DNA of 64,000 nt from Anaerolineaceae bacterium (lineage in GTDB: Bacteria > Chloroflexota > Anaerolineae > Anaerolineales > Anaerolineaceae). The notes below the pieces were generated by a model. That model did no database searches and was not told where the DNA came from. It saw only the letters and a list, made by a program, of their open reading frames with translations. How positions within the stretch are numbered: the first letter of the stretch is position 1; every line of letters begins with the position of its first letter. The position numbers and the translations under genes are program-made. The stretch covers positions 1-64,000 of the forward strand of contig PABH01000007.1 in assembly GCA_002702705.1 (NCBI GenBank), written 5' to 3'. Below, in pieces: positions 55,792-62,967 of the stretch.

Positions 55792-56080
55792 AATTAAAAA
55801 GAAACAGGGGCTCAAAGTAACCTGATTTTCTGTACCTTTCCTTGTTTTCCAGTTGCTTTCCGAACAATTTTTTTTAGTTATGGAAAGCTGTCATCTGGTT
55901 TCCGGAGTATTTTTCAAATCATTTGATTGTCAAGAGTAAAAAAATTAACTTGACGAAAGAACTTGATTTGATTTTTAAGGTCACAGAAGCACTAAATTTC
56001 TTTAAGCTCCCTGTTAAATTCATTATAGGTACTTTGATAATTAAAGTCAACAATCGATTGGAAAATTTAAGATTTCTAAC

Positions 56081-56404
56081 CTAAGCTTTGCCCATCCAAA
56101 ATTGTTTCCAATCATTTTGGGAGGTAAAGGCAGCGATTAACATGTATATACTGCCGGTAAAAAATCCAAGAGTCATAATGAAAAAGATCCATATAATGGA
56201 GCGTAGAATAGATTTCTCCCGATATGCGATCCAGACTGAGAACAAAATAAATCCGGTGTACAGATCTACCATAGAAACGATGCCCCATGGATTTTGAAGC
56301 AAATTACCCCCATCTGTTAGAAAATCACCATTAATAAATCCATTTAATAATGCGATTGTCATACCCAAAACACCAAGTATAGAAATGATTTTTACTATTT
56401 TCAT
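56081..56404 (-). CDS. Small three-helix membrane protein, DUF1475-like
   Basis: 107 residues with three membrane helices. The central stretch NPWGIVSMVDLYTGFILFSVWIA (read in two parts, NPWGIVSMVDLY and TGFILFSVWIA) resembles the DUF1475 family, for which no function is known to me. The start is ATG 56404, fixed by GGGAGG a few bases upstream; a longer in-frame start exists but lacks a ribosome site. It lies 13 bases after another small membrane protein gene. Confidence 0.65.
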   Translation of the reverse strand: MKIVKIISILGVLGMTIALLNGFINGDFLTDGGNLLQNPWGIVSMVDLYTGFILFSVWIAYREKSILRSIIWIFFIMTLGFFTGSIYMLIAAFTSQNDWKQFWMGKA

Positions 56405-56417
56405 TGTTCCCTCCCAC

Positions 56418-56894
56418 TTATAACAAAAGGATAAAAATTTGGATACTATATCCAATGATATAAAAAATTGTTAATCCATATAGAGCCGATTTAGGTAAAT
56501 CACGCACCGTAAAATTTGTGGTCTTGATAAAAATGATCTTGACCAGATCTCCAACTAGCATAAAAACAAAAAATAATAATAAATAAAGAGAATGATTAAC
56601 TTGAGTAAAAAGTGAATATACTATTCCCCAGTGAGCCAGGTTGTTTACGATGATAAATACCATCGCAATAATTTCTTTTTCCTTAAGCCGGTCGAAAATA
56701 GCAACAAATAACCCAAGAGACAAAAGGATCTGAATGATTAAAAATAACCCTAAAGAGGGAATTTGAATATTTCCAAACTGAATAGCGGGAAAAATAATCA
56801 TTCCTGCAAAAATAAATGCGATGATTTTTAAGATTGTTTCAACCCATCCTAAAATCGACCAATCGGATATGTGCCATTTTTTTGAATTATCCAT
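56418..56894 (-). CDS. Four-helix membrane protein of unknown function
   Basis: 158 residues from ATG 56894 with four or five membrane helices, the first preceded by a short polar segment (MDNSKKWHISDW). No family motif is recognised. It is followed at 13 bases by the DUF1475-like gene and likely shares its transcript. An ATG 12 bases further upstream is less well placed. Confidence 0.6.
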   Translation of the reverse strand: MDNSKKWHISDWSILGWVETILKIIAFIFAGMIIFPAIQFGNIQIPSLGLFLIIQILLSLGLFVAIFDRLKEKEIIAMVFIIVNNLAHWGIVYSLFTQVNHSLYLLLFFVFMLVGDLVKIIFIKTTNFTVRDLPKSALYGLTIFYIIGYSIQIFILLL

Positions 56895-56991
56895 AAAAAA
56901 TACCATCCTGTTTTATTTAGTATCATAAATCAGGATGGTAGTATAGTAAGAGTTTGTACAACGTATGTACAGCTTAAGAAATATAGAGAAA

Positions 56992-57474
56992 TTACACTTC
57001 GCGGCGGCCGCCTTTAAGTTCCTGTTGGAAAGACTTTAAACCTTCCCAGTCCTCTCGAACAATATAACCTGCTTGTTCCGGCCAGGTGCTGGGGTCAGCG
57101 ATACGGATTTTTGCTTCTGTTAAGATGATTTTTAAATTTTCAACTTCGGTGTTTGCTAGTTCATCAAAAGTTTTGATATTGTGTTCACCTAAAAGTTGGG
57201 ATATTTTTGGGCCAATCCCTTCAATTTGTTTTAAATCATCATTTTTTTCTGAAAATTGTGTTGCTTCTGGGAGATTTGGCGGAGATTTCATTATTGGAGC
57301 GGGATCTTGTTCAATCTCTATTTCATCAGGTAATTTGATTTTCGGAATGGTTTTTTCCACAAATTCGGATTGTGTGATTGGTTTTTTCCTCAGGATAAAC
57401 AGCAGAATGAGAGATGAGATGGTTCCCAAGGTGATCCCAATCCAGGTAATTAATTTGCGATTATTATTATTCAT
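56992..57474 (-). CDS. Membrane-anchored helix-hairpin-helix protein
   Basis: 160 residues. One N-terminal membrane helix (about 8-28) is followed by a Pro/Glu-rich linker and a helix-hairpin-helix domain of the DUF4332/HhH_5 type (about 80-130). The key segment is LKQIEGIGPKISQLL, then IKTFDELANT. Such domains bind nucleic acids or mediate assembly; here the protein is tied to the membrane. It stands alone, and its target is unknown. Confidence 0.75.
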   Translation of the reverse strand: MNNNNRKLITWIGITLGTISSLILLFILRKKPITQSEFVEKTIPKIKLPDEIEIEQDPAPIMKSPPNLPEATQFSEKNDDLKQIEGIGPKISQLLGEHNIKTFDELANTEVENLKIILTEAKIRIADPSTWPEQAGYIVREDWEGLKSFQQELKGGRREV

Positions 57475-57600
57475 GATTCCTCATTTTTTACAGTCAGATA
57501 ATTATATTATACCGAGTATTTTAATTTGATGAAACTCATCGTTTCTCTCTTCATAAAGAATCGAAAGAACGTTTACAAACAACCATATTTAAGTGGAGAT

Positions 57601-59139
57601 TTAATAACTTCCCTGAAAATACTCATCCATTAAGGCGGTTTGATCCTCGCTGGTAATCCGCTCAACTAACTTCCAAAATAAAACCGTTGAACTAATTTTT
57701 CCGTCATACATGGCTGCATAGGTTTTCAGAAAAGTAAAAAACTGCTCATTGCCCATTTGTGAACGCAATTGATGCAGAAATTTGGCACCTTGTAAATAGG
57801 TTGCGTCCCGATATGGGATGAAACCGGGATAATCATAAATCGGCAGATCAATTTTTCCACTCGGTTGGTAGTAATTCACGCGGTATTCCCACCACCAATC
57901 TGCAAATTCTGGGTATTGGGTTTCATAAAATATATATTCCGAATAAGTACATAAGGCTTCATCTAACCAAGGTTCAAGGGCTTGGTCGTTGGCTACCTTT
58001 GTATACCACCATTGATGAGCTGTCTCATGGACTGCTATCATGGTTAGATACCCTTGTGGGGTACCATCATACAAATTATAAAAACCTTTACTTAAAAAAT
58101 ACAACCCGTCATATTCCATTCCATCTAAAAAATCAGCTTCGACAATCGCTAAATTTTTATGTGGGTAGGGTCCAAATAAGTCTTCATATAAGGAAATTGC
58201 TTTGGTGGTCTCTATTAAGGCTTGTTCCCCTGCCTTTTGATGAAAACTAAAATAATAACTTGATACTTCAATTCCATTCACATTGTCTGTTTTTACAATA
58301 AAAGAGGGGCTGTATGACCAAACAAAATTTCGAGCAGCTTTATGTTCATAGATGTATTCATTCTGGTTGATACTTGAAGGAACTGCACTGGCAGCAATGA
58401 TTGAATTTTGGGGGGTGTTTTCGAGATTTATTTTTACCGAAAAATTTGATAAGTCATAAACAAGGTATTCACCAAAAAACCAGCCATCATGGATTTGCCA
58501 ACTGCCATCTTCGGTTAAGGGAGGAATAAATGGATACCAATCCACAAAATTGGTTTGTAAAACAGTATAACCAAAAATACCCGGTTTTTGATCCGGTTGC
58601 GGATTAGCGATCGATGGCATTTTTAAAGAATATGATATTTCAAGCTGGATCGCTTCCCCCGGTAATAGCGTATTTTCCAAAGGAAGATTGATCAAATTTT
58701 TTCCCAATTCAAATTTTGTAAATTCAGATTGATTAATCTTTACATTGTTTATTTGAAAAGAGTCTGTATAACGGAGGGGCTCGACTGCAAGTTTGATATC
58801 AGGCAGACCTTTATTACTTGGATTGGTATAGTTGATGATTTCATCAATTAGTGCAGTCTGATCGCTGTAATTATACCGGACGGAGAGTTGGTAATTCGGC
58901 AAAGGAATATTAACCTCTGTAGGTATATTTGTTGGCGGAATTGTTGTATTTGTTTGAATTGGTGTGGGTTCTTTTGATTCAGATGAAGTTTCTATTGGTT
59001 TCGCTTGAGGACTTGGTGTCATAATCGTCAAGTTTTCAACCCTTGTTACAGAACAAGCACTTAATAATAAATTAAACAAAATAAAGAAGGATATATAAAT
59101 AGTTTTTTCCATGAGATTTTTTTTATTTTTGAATTTCAT
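57601..59139 (-). CDS. M1 family metallopeptidase lipoprotein
   Basis: 512 residues. The signal peptide ends in LLLSAC (Cys29), so the protein is a lipoprotein. A Thr/Pro/Ser-rich tether of ~45 residues follows. The catalytic domain has the zinc motif HETAHQWWY and the downstream Glu in LDEALCTYSEY that forms the third ligand. The aminopeptidase exopeptidase motif GAMEN reads DGMEYDG here, so the N-terminus-binding Glu is kept. It probably trims peptides outside the cell. The start ATG is preceded by AGAGGATC. Confidence 0.92.
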   Translation of the reverse strand: MKFKNKKNLMEKTIYISFFILFNLLLSACSVTRVENLTIMTPSPQAKPIETSSESKEPTPIQTNTTIPPTNIPTEVNIPLPNYQLSVRYNYSDQTALIDEIINYTNPSNKGLPDIKLAVEPLRYTDSFQINNVKINQSEFTKFELGKNLINLPLENTLLPGEAIQLEISYSLKMPSIANPQPDQKPGIFGYTVLQTNFVDWYPFIPPLTEDGSWQIHDGWFFGEYLVYDLSNFSVKINLENTPQNSIIAASAVPSSINQNEYIYEHKAARNFVWSYSPSFIVKTDNVNGIEVSSYYFSFHQKAGEQALIETTKAISLYEDLFGPYPHKNLAIVEADFLDGMEYDGLYFLSKGFYNLYDGTPQGYLTMIAVHETAHQWWYTKVANDQALEPWLDEALCTYSEYIFYETQYPEFADWWWEYRVNYYQPSGKIDLPIYDYPGFIPYRDATYLQGAKFLHQLRSQMGNEQFFTFLKTYAAMYDGKISSTVLFWKLVERITSEDQTALMDEYFQGSY

Positions 59140-59252
59140 TAGAAGATCCTCTTTAATTTTCTTCGGAAAAATAGCAAATGATGATCAATTTTACCTTTAT
59201 TTAAACCAGGATTAGGATAAAATAAAAAGTATAACTTTATAAAGGAGACAAA

Positions 59253-59990
59253 ATGGCCTTAAAAATTGGAGATCAAGTACCAGATTTTTTATTACCAGCC
59301 ACCGAGAATCGGTTTATCCAATTAAAGGATTATCGCGGAAAAAATATTGTACTTGCTTTTTTTCCCATGGCATGGACACCGATATGAACGAATCAAATCC
59401 CTTCTTACGAGGCGCAAGCCGCAAAGTTTGAGGGATTAAATACCCAGGTTCTGGGTATCAGCGTGGATCATGTACCATGTTTACAAGCCTGGCAAGAGAG
59501 TCTAGGCGGGATTACCTACCCATTATGTAGTGATTTTTGGCCACATGGTGCCGTGGCTGAAAAATTTGGTGTTTTTCGTGAAGATGGAACTTCGGAGCGA
59601 GCTTTATTTATCGTTGATGAAGAAGGCATAATTCAATATATTGATATTCATGATATTGATGATCAACCGGATAATGAAATTTTATTTGATGAGTTAAAAA
59701 AGTTGCGACCGGATTTAGCCGAAAAATTACCAGAACCAGGAGAAATGCCTCAAGGTGATGTGATCATGTATTGTACACCATGGTGTACAGATTGCAAAAA
59801 AGCTCGACAGTGGCTTGACGACCATAATATTGACGTCGTAGAGATTAATGTTGAGGAATATCCCGAGGCAAAACAAAAGGTGCGAAATTATACGGGAGGG
59901 GATATCATCACCCCGACCTTTAATATCCGTGGTGAAATTGTCATTGATTATGATATTGCTGCCTTGGAAAAAATATTTCAGGTAAAATAA
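59253..59990 (+). CDS. Selenocysteine peroxiredoxin fused to glutaredoxin (in-frame TGA read as Sec)
   Basis: One continuous frame of 245 residues if the TGA at 59385-59387 is read through. Residues 1-160 are an AhpC/TSA-type peroxiredoxin (VPDFLLPATENR, YRGKNIVLAFFP, LGISVD, DFWPHGAVAEKFGVF). Codon 45, TGA, sits in AWTPI-X-TNQIPSYE, exactly where the peroxidatic Cys of TPxCT is found. Cys76 and Cys92 could resolve the selenenic acid. Residues ~167-245 form a glutaredoxin (Cys174, redox pair Cys178-Thr-Asp-Cys181, TPTF cis-Pro). The gene would reduce peroxides with electrons from glutathione through its own glutaredoxin arm. AAAGGAG lies six bases before the ATG. Full conservation beyond the TGA and a SECIS-like hairpin argue against a pseudogene. 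Selenocysteine machinery is not in the window. Confidence 0.85.
59396..59437 (+). promoter_or_regulatory. SECIS-like hairpin after the Sec codon
   Basis: The lower stem AATCCCTT (59396-59403) pairs with GAGGGATT (59430-59437). A middle CTT/AAG stem and an upper GGC/GCC stem close a GCAA loop at 59414-59417. The loop begins with G and lies about 26 bases past the TGA, within the range known for bacterial SECIS elements, which sit inside the coding region right after the UGA. Confidence 0.6.
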
Positions 59991-59991
59991 C

Positions 59992-60027
59992 AAAAAAATC
60001 CCGGTTCATACCCGGGATCTTTTTTTA
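59992..60027. terminator. Bidirectional terminator
   Basis: ATCCCGG (59998-60004) pairs with CCGGGAT (60012-60018) over a seven-base loop, with A7 before and T7 after. It ends the peroxiredoxin gene and the convergent SlyD-like gene. Confidence 0.88.
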
Positions 60028-60028
60028 C

Positions 60029-60643
60029 TTAGTGGTGATGGTTATCTGATGATTCATCATCGTCGTCTTCAAAATCTTCATCATCAAAGTAAAAATCAAA
60101 GTCATCTCCATGGACGTGACCATGTTCAATTTCTTCTTCGCTGGCATAACGCAGATCAACTACGGTGATATTAAAGGTTAATTCTTTTCCAGCAAGTGGG
60201 TGATTAAAATCAAGGGTAACTGTTTCGTCATTAAAATCTGTGATAACAGCTTCCATCATATCATCTTCGTCTTCAAAATCTTCATCTTCGTCAAAATCAG
60301 TGTCGTCGTCATCTGATTCTTCGTTTGTTTGAACTGTGATTTCAAGACCAACTGCTAGGGGAAAATCTGAGGGGAATTCTTCCCTTGGAACTTCCACAAC
60401 CGCATCTTCATCTTTTTCGCCGTATCCTTCAGCTGCAGAAACGACGATTTTTTTTGATTCACCCGATTTCATACCAACCAAGGCTTTTTCAAGACCAGGG
60501 ATGACCTGTCCCGCACCTTGTAAGAAGATAATCGGTTCACCATCTTCTGAAGAATCAACAACTTTTCCATCGACTGTTAATTCATAAGCCAACGTAACAA
60601 CAATATTTTCAGCGATTAAATCGGGTTTATTTTCCGTGTTCAA
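60029..60643 (-). CDS. SlyD-like FKBP peptidyl-prolyl isomerase
   Basis: 204 residues. The FKBP domain has EPIIFLQGAGQVIPGLE at the active-site region, GMKSGESKKI and GYGEKDEDAVVEV, followed by the insert-in-flap chaperone domain and the closing HPLAGKELTFNITV strand. The inserted domain contains a very acidic run (DDDDTDFDEDEDFEDEDD), longer than usual. The C-terminal tail is rich in His and Asp (HGHVHGD; ending HHH), which fits the metal-binding tails of SlyD. It should speed prolyl isomerisation during folding and may handle Ni2+. Confidence 0.92.
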   Translation of the reverse strand: MNTENKPDLIAENIVVTLAYELTVDGKVVDSSEDGEPIIFLQGAGQVIPGLEKALVGMKSGESKKIVVSAAEGYGEKDEDAVVEVPREEFPSDFPLAVGLEITVQTNEESDDDDTDFDEDEDFEDEDDMMEAVITDFNDETVTLDFNHPLAGKELTFNITVVDLRYASEEEIEHGHVHGDDFDFYFDDEDFEDDDDESSDNHHH

Positions 60644-60738
60644 TTTTATACTCCAAAATTTATTTAATAGAATTGTTTCAGTTTGAAGATTATATCATGT
60701 GAATATTTGAATTGTATAAAACCAAGGCTAACAAGTAA

Positions 60739-61419
60739 CTATTGATTATTTAAAATCAATTTGCATTTTGGTGATGTATTTCCCGAAATGGCTTGTAACC
60801 CCAACAAAACTTCATCTACAGAGAGAGAAGTTAAAAAGTCTTTACTTGACATATTTTGCCAATCAACCATCTTGGAGGGTGGGCTTGTTTTTTGATTAAG
60901 ATAGTCACAGAGGGAGGTTAGATTTATAAATTTGTCATTAGATTCCGATTGAGTACCGGTCACGGTAATTTGATTTTCTGTTAACCATGAATAAAAGTAA
61001 GATACAGCATCTTGATCTACGATAAGACTACCATCCCAAGACGTCAAAAAATATTTTTCAAAATAATTCAAGGTAGCTTCTGAAAGCTCCTTTTTATCAG
61101 TAATATAAAATCGTTTCGATAATTTTTTAAAGTCATTTTCACTGATGTCTGTTAAAGGGATAAAGGTTAATTGGTGTGGTTCGTTTAAATAAAGATTTAC
61201 ACCCCAAACAGATTCCAATTGTGGTTTTTTTTGTTCAATCTCGTCCACTAAAAAAACAATCAACTTCATTTGGTTTGCAGATTGAAGTTGTTGGTTCTCT
61301 GAGTTTTCAGTAATTGTTGATTCTTCTGGATTGATAACTTGTTTTGTTAAAAAAACACCGATCGATAAACAAATGATAAATATTGAGATAAAAAAGAGAA
61401 TCTTAAATATTTTTTGCAT
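60739..61419 (-). CDS. Membrane-anchored extracytoplasmic protein of unknown function
   Basis: 226 residues: a short basic N terminus, one membrane helix (about 5-27), a Glu/Asn/Gln-rich spacer, and a mixed alpha/beta domain. The domain begins MKLIVFLVDEIE and continues with LNEPHQLTFIPLTDIS. The start of that domain is faintly like an LCP (LytR-CpsA-Psr) fold entry strand, but the conserved Arg and Asp residues of LCP enzymes are not evident. It is the last gene of the ftsZ operon, ten bases after the preceding gene. Confidence 0.6.
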   Translation of the reverse strand: MQKIFKILFFISIFIICLSIGVFLTKQVINPEESTITENSENQQLQSANQMKLIVFLVDEIEQKKPQLESVWGVNLYLNEPHQLTFIPLTDISENDFKKLSKRFYITDKKELSEATLNYFEKYFLTSWDGSLIVDQDAVSYFYSWLTENQITVTGTQSESNDKFINLTSLCDYLNQKTSPPSKMVDWQNMSSKDFLTSLSVDEVLLGLQAISGNTSPKCKLILNNQ

Positions 61420-61429
61420 GGGTGGGTGA

Positions 61430-62518
61430 TCATCGCATTTTTGGGAGATTTTGTTTCTGTTGAACCAATTTTAACACGTTATTAGAAAATGGATTGTTTA
61501 ATGTGACGGAATAAAAGGGAAAAATATTAATAATTGGATTCAAAGTCCCATCAGCTTTGATTAATGAGAACTGGTTGGATTGGGATGTTTTTTCGGGATT
61601 GATAGGCTGCAAAATACAAACTTGAATATACAATTGAGAGCGAATTAAAGTAAGCGCTTTTTCCATCCATTGTGCCTGGTTTTCCAATAGATTTGGTCCA
61701 TCTTTTTGTTGCGGTGGGGTTAACTTCGTTACCCACATTAAACGGTTTTGATCTACATTATTGATCATAACTTGACGGACTAACTCATAATGTCGCATTG
61801 TAAGGTCAGTTTGGGAAGTAGCTGGCATTTCCGGGTCTGCTTCAATATTTTCAAATTGTACGCTGACAACAGCTGGAAGATTTTTAAACCCATAATCGTA
61901 CATGGACTGGAGAAAATTTAAATCGAGGATTCCGTTTTGACCCTGTTCCGGGTTTAGTTGCAGAAATCCCCCAACGATCAACAATGTATTAATATGGTTT
62001 TGCGAGAAATAGTCGGCAATGGAACTTAACATCCGCATATAATGTTCTGCAGAAGGGGCCGTCCCCCAGAGATTTTCTATATTTGCCCCGGGAAAAACTT
62101 CTACAGCTTGAATTATAGGATATAAATTGATTATTTGACTTATGCATTGGATAGTGCTTTGAATATCCGGACCGGTAGGAGATAAGGCCCAATCAGGTGC
62201 ATTTACCAGGCGAATAAATAACTTTTGTTGAGAAGTTTGTAATGACCGAATGATCAAATCTAAATTCTGGGTATTGATCGTTTGAGTGGCTTCTGGTTGG
62301 ATTTCAGCCCAGTTTACTTCAATTGCAACCAGATCAAAACTAGATTCTTGTAAAACACGCAAAGCATAATCCATTTGAGGCCCCTGTTCATACAGGGTCG
62401 TTCCCAATTGAAATGCCGCGGTGCCCGATTCGGCTTTTGCAAATACTTGATTTGTAGGTAAAACAAAACAACAAATCAGGAGAATGCAAAGAATAAACCG
62501 ACGATTTATGGTTTTCAT
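61430..62518 (-). CDS. Exported TIM-barrel protein, degenerate glycoside hydrolase-like
   Basis: 362 residues with a signal peptide (CILLICCFVLP, cleavage near VFAKAES). The mature part follows the strand pattern of clan GH-A barrels: FDLVAIEVNWAEIQPE, KLFIRLVNAPDWALS, then VEVFPGANIENLWG where enzymes of GH39/GH42 type have WNEPN. The acid/base Glu of NEP is replaced (FPGAN), so hydrolysis is unlikely. It may be a carbohydrate-binding or cell-wall structural protein. The start overlaps the preceding small gene by four bases. Confidence 0.65.
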   Translation of the reverse strand: MKTINRRFILCILLICCFVLPTNQVFAKAESGTAAFQLGTTLYEQGPQMDYALRVLQESSFDLVAIEVNWAEIQPEATQTINTQNLDLIIRSLQTSQQKLFIRLVNAPDWALSPTGPDIQSTIQCISQIINLYPIIQAVEVFPGANIENLWGTAPSAEHYMRMLSSIADYFSQNHINTLLIVGGFLQLNPEQGQNGILDLNFLQSMYDYGFKNLPAVVSVQFENIEADPEMPATSQTDLTMRHYELVRQVMINNVDQNRLMWVTKLTPPQQKDGPNLLENQAQWMEKALTLIRSQLYIQVCILQPINPEKTSQSNQFSLIKADGTLNPIINIFPFYSVTLNNPFSNNVLKLVQQKQNLPKMR

Positions 62519-62730
62519 CTGGCCAGGTAATAAAACATATAACTCATGATCCCCATAATCAATCCGGAAAAACCTATTAAGGTGGATACTTTTCCAGTTC
62601 TTATTAGTTCTTCATTTTTGATAATAGGGTAAACAAACCGAATAGTTTTTTGAACAAAGGGAGAATTATCCATAAGATTTAATAGCGATGACCAAAAATA
62701 AACTTCAGAATTTTGTAATAGCGATTTCAT
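62515..62730 (-). CDS. Small single-helix membrane protein
   Basis: 71 residues with a soluble N-terminal part (about 1-45, carrying NSEVYFWSSLLNLMDNSPFV) and one C-terminal membrane helix (about 46-68). No family is recognised. It overlaps the next gene by four bases (ATGA) and lies 12 bases after another short gene, so it is part of the ftsZ transcript. Confidence 0.6.
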   Translation of the reverse strand: MKSLLQNSEVYFWSSLLNLMDNSPFVQKTIRFVYPIIKNEELIRTGKVSTLIGFSGLIMGIMSYMFYYLAR

Positions 62731-62742
62731 TTTTACTCCTTT

Positions 62743-62961
62743 TCATCTGGAGGTAGACATTTTGATTATTTTGCCTTTATCGTTTACTGTTACTCGTACA
62801 ACGCGGGGAATTTTTGATCCGTTTGGAGCAATTCCAGTTCCCTTAAAAACCAGCACCAGCATATCATTTGGTTGAGGATGGCTGCTGGGTTTTTTGCCTT
62901 GGACCTCAGGAAATTTTTTATATACTTTTTCGCAGATTTGATTAAGGGTTTTTGTATCCAT
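62743..62961 (-). CDS. Small soluble basic protein after ftsZ
   Basis: 72 residues and no membrane segment. The first third is helical and basic (ICEKVYKKFPEVQGKKP); the rest looks beta-rich (DMLVLVFKGTG, RVVRVTVNDKGKIIKM). No known family is recognised. It starts six bases after the ftsZ stop, so it is almost surely co-transcribed with ftsZ. Confidence 0.65.
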   Translation of the reverse strand: MDTKTLNQICEKVYKKFPEVQGKKPSSHPQPNDMLVLVFKGTGIAPNGSKIPRVVRVTVNDKGKIIKMSTSR

Positions 62962-62967
62962 CAGGTT

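Noticed and set aside
55792-56080. Small RNA or gene in the gap after hpt
   Set aside because: AT-rich with short imperfect inverted repeats only; no promoter-terminator pair or frame stands out.
59253-59990. Peroxiredoxin pseudogene broken by a nonsense mutation
   Set aside because: The only stop is a TGA exactly at the catalytic Cys codon, the frame and all motifs continue beyond it, and a hairpin follows at the right distance.
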